From CAG-791 sp963650385 (lineage in GTDB: Bacteria > Bacillota > Clostridia > Lachnospirales > Lachnospiraceae), in NCBI GenBank assembly GCA_963650385.1, contig CAVJLL010000063.1:1-12804 (forward strand): 12,804 bases of DNA. Direction: 5' to 3'. Position 1 is the stretch's first letter; each line of letters opens with the position of its first letter. The notes below the pieces were generated by a model that made no database searches, was not told where the DNA came from, and worked only from the letters and a program-made list of their open reading frames with translations. The translations under genes and the position numbers were made by a program. Of the stretch, positions 7,255 through 12,804 are shown piece after piece.

Positions 7255-8295
7255 ATGAAGACAAAAGCGGTTGATATTGCACGTGCACTTGGAATATCGA
7301 AGTCCACCGTTTCGCTTGCACTGAACGGAAAACCCGGAGTAAGCGAAAAAACAAGACAGGAGATTGAGGAGTGCAGACGGCGCCTGGAGGAGGGAACGCC
7401 GCTTGCGCAGATGCTGACAGAAAAGGACACGGAGAAAGCGACGACCGCGCAGATTAAGGTGGTGCGGATTATTAACGGAATGAAGAACGTTCAGGGGGCA
7501 GAGCTGGACCTGTGGACGGATGTGAATGAAGTCTTTGTGCGGAACCTGAGAGAGAACGGATACTCCATGGGCCTTGTATACGCAGATCTGCGCGAACAGG
7601 ATCAGACGTCGATGCTGGAGGAATGCAACCGCGAAGACGTAGACGGAGTCATCATTTTCGGAACGGAGCTGAAGAAGGAGAACGTTTCGGTTCTGGAAGG
7701 AATTCATAAGCCGCTGGTCATTCATGATACGACGCTGGGGGCAGGACGTTATCCTGTGGTTGTTATTGACAATCGTCAGGGAATCGAACTGGCAGTGAAT
7801 GAACTGATTTCCAAGGGCAATCAGGAAATTGTATATCTCTCCAATCCAATGCCGATGTACAACTATACAAGCCGTCAGCAAAGCTTTCTGGAGATTATGG
7901 GCAGACGGAATATCAAAAATACAGCGGGATGCATTGTTCCGACCGGAAGTTCCGTGGAAGAATGCCATCAGGCAATGCGCAGCTATTTGCAGAACCACAA
8001 GCTGCCGGATGCCTTTATTACAGAAAGCTATCATGTGACAATGGGAACGGTAATGGCGGCGCAGGAGCTGGGAATACGTATTCCGGAGGATGTAAGCCTG
8101 ATCGGTTTTGACGCCCTTCCATGCTACCTTACGGGAGGTATTCACGTTACAGCAATCCGCGTGCCTCACACGGAACGTGCCTACTGGACCATTCAGATGC
8201 TGCTGAAGGAAATCCGGCACCCTGCAAAAGAAAAATGCAAGCTGTATACCAACTGTGCTCTGGAGGAAGGCGACAGCGTAAGAAGACGCGGATAA
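7255..8295 (+). CDS. LacI-family transcriptional regulator, unusual hinge
   Basis: DNA-binding regulator of 346 residues, the family's usual size. The N-terminal helix-turn-helix is clear (VDIARALGISKSTVSLALNG, residues 6-25, then KPGVSEKTRQEI). A periplasmic-binding-protein-like sensor follows: IKVVRIINGM, DVDGVIIFGTEL, PVVVIDNRQGIELAVNELISKG, and the C-terminal signature IRIPEDVSLIGFDALP. The usual hinge helix, with Asn-x-x-Ala-Arg-x-Leu, is missing: after the HTH the sequence goes CRRRLEEGTPLAQML. The start is ATG 7255, with GGGAGG about 10 nt upstream; the GTG at 7237 overlaps that ribosome binding site. It is the last gene of operon A and ends before a strong terminator, just upstream of the transporter operon. 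It likely controls both operons in response to the imported sugar or a phosphorylated product. Being inside operon A implies autoregulation. Confidence 0.88.
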   Translation: MKTKAVDIARALGISKSTVSLALNGKPGVSEKTRQEIEECRRRLEEGTPLAQMLTEKDTEKATTAQIKVVRIINGMKNVQGAELDLWTDVNEVFVRNLRENGYSMGLVYADLREQDQTSMLEECNREDVDGVIIFGTELKKENVSVLEGIHKPLVIHDTTLGAGRYPVVVIDNRQGIELAVNELISKGNQEIVYLSNPMPMYNYTSRQQSFLEIMGRRNIKNTAGCIVPTGSSVEECHQAMRSYLQNHKLPDAFITESYHVTMGTVMAAQELGIRIPEDVSLIGFDALPCYLTGGIHVTAIRVPHTERAYWTIQMLLKEIRHPAKEKCKLYTNCALEEGDSVRRRG

Positions 8296-8334
8296 ATGAG
8301 AGAAACCGAGAAAACGGAGCATACGTAAAAAGGC

Positions 8335-8371
8335 CCCCGGCAGAATTGTTGTTCTGCCGGGGACTTTTTTT
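8335..8371 (+). terminator. Rho-independent terminator of operon A
   Basis: Perfect 11-bp stem CCCCGGCAGAA (8335-8345) with TTCTGCCGGGG (8352-8362), loop TTGTTG, then AC and a run of seven T (8365-8371). It separates the lacI end from the transporter promoter. The A-run upstream (8327-8331) gives limited ability to stop leftward transcription. Confidence 0.93.
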
Positions 8372-8476
8372 ATACGATGAAAGTTTAAAAAGTTTATTGC
8401 AAAGGCGGACATATGGGAACAACTGCCAAAAGTGCGCGTATTCCGTTAATATAAACGACGAAAATGGACAAAACAG

Positions 8477-8504
8477 TTGAAATATACAACAAAAGGTTTA
8501 TTAT
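8477..8504 (+). promoter_or_regulatory. Sigma-A-type promoter of operon B (ABC transporter and hydrolase)
   Basis: TTGAAA (8477-8482), 16-bp spacer, TATTAT (8499-8504). An inverted repeat, GTTTAT (8496-8501) and ATAAAC (8505-8510) around TAT, covers the -10 and could be an operator. ACAGTTGAAA and GGTTTAT are shared with the operon A promoter at nearly the same offset (18 versus 19 bases). The predicted start near 8511 gives a leader of about 65 nt, again like operon A. Confidence 0.65.
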
Positions 8505-8521
8505 ATAAACAAATAGAAAAT

Positions 8522-8546
8522 GAACTAAACAACAAAAGTTTAGTTC
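8522..8546 (+). promoter_or_regulatory. 9-bp inverted repeat in the operon B leader (operator or RNA hairpin)
   Basis: GAACTAAAC (8522-8530) and GTTTAGTTC (8538-8546) form a perfect 9-bp inverted repeat with a 7-nt A-rich centre (AACAAAA). It lies about 10-35 nt after the predicted transcription start and ends 16 nt before the AAAGGAG ribosome binding site. It has no T-run, so it is unlikely to be a terminator. A downstream roadblock operator or a 5' stabilising hairpin fits better. Confidence 0.6.
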
Positions 8547-8575
8547 TTGATGCACTTCAAACAAAGGAGAGGGAC

Positions 8576-9904
8576 ATGAGAAAGACAATATCAACCATAT
8601 GTGCAGCAGCAATGCTGGGGACCGCGCTGGTCGGGTGCGGAGGAACCGCGTCCGGTACGGCTTCCGGAGATACCGCATCGCAGACGGCAGAAACCGTGGT
8701 GTCGGAAACATCGGCTGCTTCGGAGGAAACGACGGAAGCGGCGGCTGCAGGAGAGGTGACAACGATTCGCTTCTACGGATCGGACAGTGAATACAACCAG
8801 AATATTGTTGCCGGCTTCGAGAAGGAAAATCCGGACATCAAGGTAGAAATCGTTCCGGTTGACTTTGATAATGCAGAACAGGTTATCAAGACGGGCATCG
8901 CTTCAGGGGATCCGGTCGATGTCAGTTTTTTCTGGGGAACGCAGATTTCAACATTTGCAAGAGACGGAATGGCCCTGGATCTGACACCCTATCTGGAGGC
9001 GAACAATAACGAGTGGAAGGACACCTTTATTCAGACGTATCTGGACGGCGGAATGTATGAGGGCAGATACTACGCGGTCAGCTATCAGCCGGTTATTGAA
9101 ACGATCTTTTACAACAAGGATCTCTTTGCACAGTACAACGTAGAGGTTCCGACGACTTGGGATGAATACATGAAGGCTTGCGAGACCTTCAAGCAGAATG
9201 ATATTTACGGCATCGGCAACTGGAGCGGACAGAATCACCAGCTTCTGGAGTTCGCCTATCAGTACATGGCAAATGATGGAACGCTGGAATCGGTGACGGC
9301 AGGGGAGACGGATTTTACAACCTGCACTGGATTGAAAAACTGCCTTGAAAACTGGAAAGCAGCATATGATAACGGCTATTGGTATCCGGGGGAAGGTGCT
9401 CTGACCAGCACAAAGGACCAGACGCAGGCAGCCTTCTATCAGGGAAAGATTGCAACACTGATTGATGCCGGCTCGAATGCAGGCTCTTATGCACAGGACT
9501 GCGACTTCGAGGTTGGCGTAATGAAATTTCCTCTGGTAGAAGAAGGCGGCAAATATGCGGTTAACGTAGTTACCAATGCGCTCTTCATCCCGGCCAATGC
9601 CAAGCATCCGGAGGAGGCAGTGAAGTTCATCCAATATTATACAAGCGATGCCGGTATCTCTGAAATCATCAACAGCGGCCGCCTGCCTTCTACAAAGAGC
9701 ATGCAGGACAAGGTAACCACACCAATTATGCAGGATCTCCTGAATACCACTATCGGCGACAATGTGGTCGGTTACACACATATTCAGAATCTTTCTTCGG
9801 AAATCTATTCCTATGTGCAGAATGATCTGATCGGCGGTGTTTGCAGCGGCACGTCCGTAGAAGACGCTTTGCAGCAGTTGGAGGATCTGCGACTGTCCAT
9901 GTAG
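8576..9904 (+). CDS. ABC transporter substrate-binding lipoprotein (sugar, CUT1 type)
   Basis: Extracellular solute-binding lipoprotein, 442 residues, of the family-1 sugar-binding type. The signal peptide (MRKTISTICAAAMLGTALVG) ends in the lipobox LVGC, so Cys21 should be lipidated and the protein anchored outside the membrane. A low-complexity Ala/Ser/Thr/Glu linker (about 22-58) leads into the fold: TTIRFYGSDSEYNQNIVAGF, FEKENPDIKVEIVPVDF, ASGDPVDVSFFWG, YYAVSYQPVIETIFYNKDLF, NVEVPTTWDEYMKACE. The C-terminal region shows the usual KHPEEAVKFIQYY segment. The ATG at 8576 is chosen because AAAGGAGAGGG precedes it and the signal peptide starts there; an upstream in-frame TTG at 8477 overlaps the -35. 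First gene of operon B, with the permeases after it. A 36-nt gap with a small CCGCG/CGCGG inverted repeat (9905-9930) follows. Ligand unknown. Confidence 0.92.
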   Translation: MRKTISTICAAAMLGTALVGCGGTASGTASGDTASQTAETVVSETSAASEETTEAAAAGEVTTIRFYGSDSEYNQNIVAGFEKENPDIKVEIVPVDFDNAEQVIKTGIASGDPVDVSFFWGTQISTFARDGMALDLTPYLEANNNEWKDTFIQTYLDGGMYEGRYYAVSYQPVIETIFYNKDLFAQYNVEVPTTWDEYMKACETFKQNDIYGIGNWSGQNHQLLEFAYQYMANDGTLESVTAGETDFTTCTGLKNCLENWKAAYDNGYWYPGEGALTSTKDQTQAAFYQGKIATLIDAGSNAGSYAQDCDFEVGVMKFPLVEEGGKYAVNVVTNALFIPANAKHPEEAVKFIQYYTSDAGISEIINSGRLPSTKSMQDKVTTPIMQDLLNTTIGDNVVGYTHIQNLSSEIYSYVQNDLIGGVCSGTSVEDALQQLEDLRLSM

Positions 9905-9940
9905 CCGCGGCACAAGATCCTGAAGCGCGGAGACGCAAAT

Positions 9941-10858
9941 ATGGGAAAATGTAAAATGGCATCAAATAAAAAAAGCTCCCTGGATCGAAAATATATGCTG
10001 GCAGGACTCCTGTTCCTGGCACCGGCCACAGTGATCTATGTAATTTTTGCAGTGTGGCCGTTCTTTGACAGCCTGGTTTTGTCGTTTCATGAGTGGAACG
10101 GTTTCTCATCCAGAACGTTTGTGGGACTGGACAATTACATTGCGGCCTTCAAGGATAAAACATTCCTTCTGGCGATCAAAAACAGCGTGTATCTTGGCAT
10201 AGTGTCGTCGATCATCAGCGTCATTGTCGGCGTATTGATGGCGTGGCTCCTGCTGTATGTCGGCAGACGCTGGGGGGCGTTTTTCCGGACGATTCTGTTC
10301 TCACCGAGCATGATTCCGGCGGTCATTACGGGACTGATCTTTGCATTTGTATACGAACCGGAAATTGGTGTTCTGAACAATCTTCTGGCTGCAATTGGCC
10401 TGGAAAGCCTTGAACATGCGTGGCTGACGGACCGGGCGACAGCATTGAACTGCATCCTGTTCGTATCGGCATGGAAGCAGGTTGGTCTAACTATGGTCCT
10501 TTGTTTTGCCGGGATGCAGGGAGTTGATGCATCGCTGGTCGAATCAGCAAGGCTGGACGGCGCAGGTGACTGGAAAATCTTCAAAGACATCCTGCTGCCG
10601 CTAACAATGCCGTTCGTTCAGCTATCGGCGATATTCGCTATGATGAGCGGCCTGAAGATTTATGATACCGTTGTTGCTCTGACCGGCGGCGGCCCTGCGA
10701 AATCCACTACCGTTATGCCGCTGTGGATTCTTCAGAATTCCTTCTCATTTAACAAATACGGATATGGGGCAGCAATGAGCATGATTTTCGTGCTGATCGT
10801 CCTACTCGGCATGGTTGCAGTTAAGGCGGTTGTCAAAGGAGATACCTATGAGCAGTAA
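9941..10858 (+). CDS. Sugar ABC transporter permease (CUT1, MalF/UgpA type)
   Basis: Inner-membrane permease of 305 residues with about six membrane helices (first at about 19-42, next about 81-106). The ATPase-contact EAA loop is clear at about 198-224: LVESARLDGAGDWKIFKDIL followed by LPLTMP. The segment LTGGGPAKSTTVM (247-259) is typical of MalF/UgpA-type CUT1 partners. The ATG at 9941 is preceded by GGAG 8 nt upstream; a second Met at residue 6 (9956) is possible. It overlaps the second permease by 11 nt. No ATP-binding subunit is encoded in this window; CUT1 systems of Firmicutes commonly share a single MsmX/UgpC-type ATPase encoded elsewhere, which I infer here. Confidence 0.93.
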   Translation: MGKCKMASNKKSSLDRKYMLAGLLFLAPATVIYVIFAVWPFFDSLVLSFHEWNGFSSRTFVGLDNYIAAFKDKTFLLAIKNSVYLGIVSSIISVIVGVLMAWLLLYVGRRWGAFFRTILFSPSMIPAVITGLIFAFVYEPEIGVLNNLLAAIGLESLEHAWLTDRATALNCILFVSAWKQVGLTMVLCFAGMQGVDASLVESARLDGAGDWKIFKDILLPLTMPFVQLSAIFAMMSGLKIYDTVVALTGGGPAKSTTVMPLWILQNSFSFNKYGYGAAMSMIFVLIVLLGMVAVKAVVKGDTYEQ

Positions 10859-11693
10859 AGTGTTTGGAGCAAACCGTAAAGTGAAAGCTGCGGCCTATAT
10901 TGTTCTGGGAATATATACGGCGATCGTTGCCTATCCGCTGCTGTTCCTTCTGTTTACGAGCGTGAAGACAAATCAGGAGTTTTTTGTCAATCTGTTCGGT
11001 CTTCCGCAGCATCTGGAGCTGATCAACTACGTCAACGCGTGGGAGATTGGCAAGCTTGGGAAATATTTTGGCAACAGCGTGCTGGTTACCGTTGTTTCAG
11101 TGCTGCTCACCTGCATCGTCGCAACACTGGGTGGTTATGCACTGGCGAAGCTGCGGATTCCAAAGGCACAGCTGATTATGGACACGTTTATGGTGTTCAA
11201 TTTCATTCCCGGGATTGCTATCTATATCTCCTTGTACACCAACATGTCCAGGCTGCACCTGACAGGAAACTATGCGGCACTGATTCTGCCGTATGTTGCC
11301 TGGCAGATCCCGCTTGCCATGTACATCATGAAGCAGTATTTTGAAACGGTTCCGCAGGAGCTGATAGAGAGTGCTCGGGTGGATGGCTGCAATGAAATAC
11401 GGACGTTCATCCATATCATGTTTCCGCTGGTTACGCCGGCTATTGCCACAATCGTTGTATTTACCTTTATCGGCAACTGGGGCGAGCTGATGTGGGCAAA
11501 CATTGTAACGGCATCCTCTACAACGATCAAAACACTGCCGGTTGGCCTTCTGAATTTTAAAACGGAAATGGGTGTGCAGTGGGGGCAGTACACAGCAGGA
11601 ATATGCATGGTTACCATTCCGCTGATGGTTGTATTCGCGTATTTCCAGAAGTATTTCGTGGCCGGTCTTACGAACGGCGCAGTGAAAGGGTGA
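10848..11693 (+). CDS. Sugar ABC transporter permease (CUT1, MalG/UgpE type)
   Basis: Second inner-membrane permease, 281 residues, about six membrane helices (first about 14-37, second about 77-100). The EAA loop is at about 171-197, ELIESARVDGCNEIRTFIHI followed by MFPLVTP. It ends in YFVAGLTNGAVKG, the classic C-terminus of MalG-type permeases. The ATG at 10848 is fixed by AAAGGAG (10836-10842) five nt upstream and overlaps the first permease's end by 11 nt; an upstream in-frame start at 10815 lies inside the previous gene and would add an unrelated basic stretch. The hydrolase starts 6 nt after its stop, so the transporter and enzyme should be co-expressed. Confidence 0.93.
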   Translation: MSSKVFGANRKVKAAAYIVLGIYTAIVAYPLLFLLFTSVKTNQEFFVNLFGLPQHLELINYVNAWEIGKLGKYFGNSVLVTVVSVLLTCIVATLGGYALAKLRIPKAQLIMDTFMVFNFIPGIAIYISLYTNMSRLHLTGNYAALILPYVAWQIPLAMYIMKQYFETVPQELIESARVDGCNEIRTFIHIMFPLVTPAIATIVVFTFIGNWGELMWANIVTASSTTIKTLPVGLLNFKTEMGVQWGQYTAGICMVTIPLMVVFAYFQKYFVAGLTNGAVKG

Positions 11694-11699
11694 TGTCTT

Positions 11700-12617
11700 A
11701 TGGTATATGATCGCTATGCTTTTCCGGTTCCGCCGGAAAAACAGGTCCGGCTCATCACGGATACGGACGCCAAAAATGAGGCGGACGACCAGTTTGCGGT
11801 TGTACAGGCACTTTTGAGCCCCAAAATCGACAATGTGGGTCTGATTGCGGCGCACTTTGGAAATGATCGCGTGCCGGAATCGATGCAGGCAAGCTACCGG
11901 GAACTGGAAACCATACTGGGCAAAATGCATTTTTCCGGAGAAGGCGTCCTGTATCACGGAGCATCACATGCGCTTGAAAATCCGGCGGCGCCGGAGGTGA
12001 GCGAAGGAGCGGAGCTGATTATCCGGGAGGCTATGAAGGACGATCTGCGCCGACTGTATGTCATTTTCCTCGGACCGCTTACAGATCTTGCGAGCGCTTA
12101 TCTGATGGAACCGAGAATTGCAGGACGGCTGACAGCCATCTGGATTGGCGGCGGTGCATATCCGAACGGCGGACCGGAATTCAATCTCGGCAATGATGTG
12201 AATGCGGCAAATGTTGTGTTCTCCAGTGATATTGAGCTGTGGCAGGTACCAAAAAATGTCTACGAGATGATGCCGGTATCACTGGCAGAGCTGCAGGTTC
12301 GTGTGCGGCCCTGCGGTGAAATCGGCAGATATCTGTTCGATCAGCTGGTAGCACACAGCCAGGAGGAAATTCCGCGCAAAAGTAATTTCCGAACGGGAGA
12401 GACTTGGGTGCTGGGAGACAGTCCGGCAGTGGGTCTGATCCTGTATGAGCACCGCTTTGATTATGACATGGTGCCGGCACCCGGGGTTGCACCGGATCAG
12501 TATTACGAGCACCCGGGGGAACATCGCCCCATCCGCGTGTATCGGTCCATTGACAGCCGACTGATTCTGGAAGATTTGTATGCGAAGCTGCAGCTGTTTG
12601 CAGAAGGAAGCAGATAG
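11700..12617 (+). CDS. Nucleoside hydrolase family protein with variant active-site motif
   Basis: A 305-residue protein of the inosine-uridine nucleoside N-ribohydrolase family, the usual length. These enzymes are calcium-dependent and split nucleosides to base and free ribose. Seen: the N-terminal aspartate cluster DTDAKNEADDQFA (21-33), LGPLTDLASAYL (124-135), IGGGAYPNGGPEFNLGNDVNAANVVFSS (about 149-176) and GDSPAVGLIL (239-248). It departs from the classic enzymes: DTDPGxDD has two extra residues and reads DTDAKNEADD; DPEAA after EFN is DVNAA; and the position of the leaving-group His before the late calcium-binding Asp (HD) appears to be Gly239-Asp240. The metal site seems kept while base recognition has changed. 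No signal peptide, so it acts in the cytoplasm on imported substrate. Last gene of operon B. It could cleave an unusual nucleoside or other furanoside; assignment to the family is firm, substrate is not. Confidence 0.85.
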   Translation: MVYDRYAFPVPPEKQVRLITDTDAKNEADDQFAVVQALLSPKIDNVGLIAAHFGNDRVPESMQASYRELETILGKMHFSGEGVLYHGASHALENPAAPEVSEGAELIIREAMKDDLRRLYVIFLGPLTDLASAYLMEPRIAGRLTAIWIGGGAYPNGGPEFNLGNDVNAANVVFSSDIELWQVPKNVYEMMPVSLAELQVRVRPCGEIGRYLFDQLVAHSQEEIPRKSNFRTGETWVLGDSPAVGLILYEHRFDYDMVPAPGVAPDQYYEHPGEHRPIRVYRSIDSRLILEDLYAKLQLFAEGSR

Positions 12618-12804
12618 GTATCCATTCAAAATCCATTCGCCAAGGGACTGCTGCACAGGTGCCCGGTAGAAAACCTGACAGTCCTGTCAAAGCGGCCGCA
12701 ACAAAAAGCAGAGCCATTGATGGCTCTGCTTTTTATTATGAATATATATCTCAAACTTCCCACATGGGAAATGCCATTGTTCCTTGAAAACTCAATAGTT
12801 TAGC
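12618..12804. other. Intergenic right edge
   Basis: No gene is seen. A small inverted repeat, TGACAG (12676-12681) and CTGTCA (12684-12689), precedes the terminator at 12708-12734, and another, TTCCCA (12757-12762) and TGGGAA (12765-12770), follows it. The last ~25 bases, from ATTGTTCCTTGAAAACTCAA, resemble the boxA-like leader before 23S rRNA in Firmicutes. Confidence 0.5.
12708..12734 (+). terminator. Rho-independent terminator of operon B, possibly bidirectional
   Basis: Perfect 9-bp stem GCAGAGCCA (12708-12716) with TGGCTCTGC (12721-12729), tetraloop TTGA, then five T (12730-12734). Five A (12703-12707) on the other side make it symmetric, so it could also stop leftward transcription from any gene beyond the window. 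Confidence 0.92.

Larger units (their letters stand above)
8372..8575. other. Intergenic control region between lacI and the transporter operon
   Basis: A 204-bp AT-rich stretch without a gene. It holds the tail of the operon A terminator, the operon B promoter, its two inverted repeats and the ribosome binding site AAAGGAGAGGG (8563-8573). Between 8372 and 8470 I see only AT-rich GTTTA-type motifs (8383-8397) and no clear signal. Confidence 0.6.

Noticed and set aside
7204..8412. 402-codon open frame on the minus strand
   Set aside because: It lies opposite the LacI gene and has no family resemblance or ribosome binding site; it also runs through the terminator at 8335-8371.
8522..8546. Terminator before the solute-binding protein gene
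   Set aside because: The 9-bp stem is AT-rich, has no T-run after it and lies downstream of the promoter, so it is better read as an operator or leader hairpin.
8477..8575. TTG-initiated upstream extension of the solute-binding protein
   Set aside because: The TTG is the promoter -35 itself; the true start has AAAGGAGAGGG and a lipoprotein signal peptide.
11097..11957. 286-codon open frame on the minus strand across the permease and hydrolase
   Set aside because: Antisense shadow of two well-supported genes, Cys/His/Arg-rich and without recognisable motifs.

Overview
The window looks like part of a Gram-positive, moderate-GC Clostridia-type chromosome, plausibly Lachnospiraceae. The basis is strong AGGAGG-type ribosome binding sites, a GAAC-N4-GTTC SOS box, a YolD/UvrX-type translesion polymerase pair, and a split transketolase next to a CUT1 sugar ABC transporter. 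This is inferred from gene style; no phylogenetic marker gene is present.

Layout. (1) Bases 138-2172, minus strand: a Y-family DNA polymerase followed by a YolD-like protein, overlapping by 8 nt. The promoter carries a perfect LexA-type box exactly between the -35 and -10 elements. The start codon sits where transcription should begin, so the message is probably leaderless. (2) Bases 2173-2427: a divergent intergenic region with a good sigma-A promoter pointing right and a 23-bp imperfect direct repeat. (3) Bases 2428-8295, plus strand: operon A, encoding an L-fucose-isomerase-like protein, transketolase N- and C-terminal subunits (4-nt overlaps), a glycerol-kinase-like FGGY kinase and a LacI-family regulator, closed by a strong terminator at 8335-8371. 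A three-arm set of mutually exclusive hairpins lies between the transketolase and the kinase. (4) Bases 8372-8575: a second promoter, shaped like the first, with a 9-bp inverted repeat in the presumed leader. (5) Bases 8576-12617: operon B, encoding a lipoprotein sugar-binding protein, two CUT1 permeases and an atypical nucleoside-hydrolase-family enzyme, closed by a near-symmetric terminator at 12708-12734. The last ~30 bases resemble the boxA-like leader that precedes 23S rRNA in Firmicutes.

How the genes may work together (inference). A glycoside or nucleoside enters through the ABC transporter, which has no ATPase gene here and presumably uses a shared one. The nucleoside-hydrolase-like enzyme releases a free sugar, the isomerase makes the ketose, the FGGY kinase phosphorylates it, and the split transketolase moves a two-carbon unit from the ketose phosphate into central metabolism. 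The LacI protein is the obvious candidate regulator of both operons. The order isomerase, kinase, two-subunit transketolase parallels the known D-apiose/apulose route, but the isomerase and kinase families and the hydrolase suggest a different or undescribed substrate. The substrate cannot be read from the sequence.

No CRISPR array, tRNA, insertion sequence or recognisable phage gene was seen.
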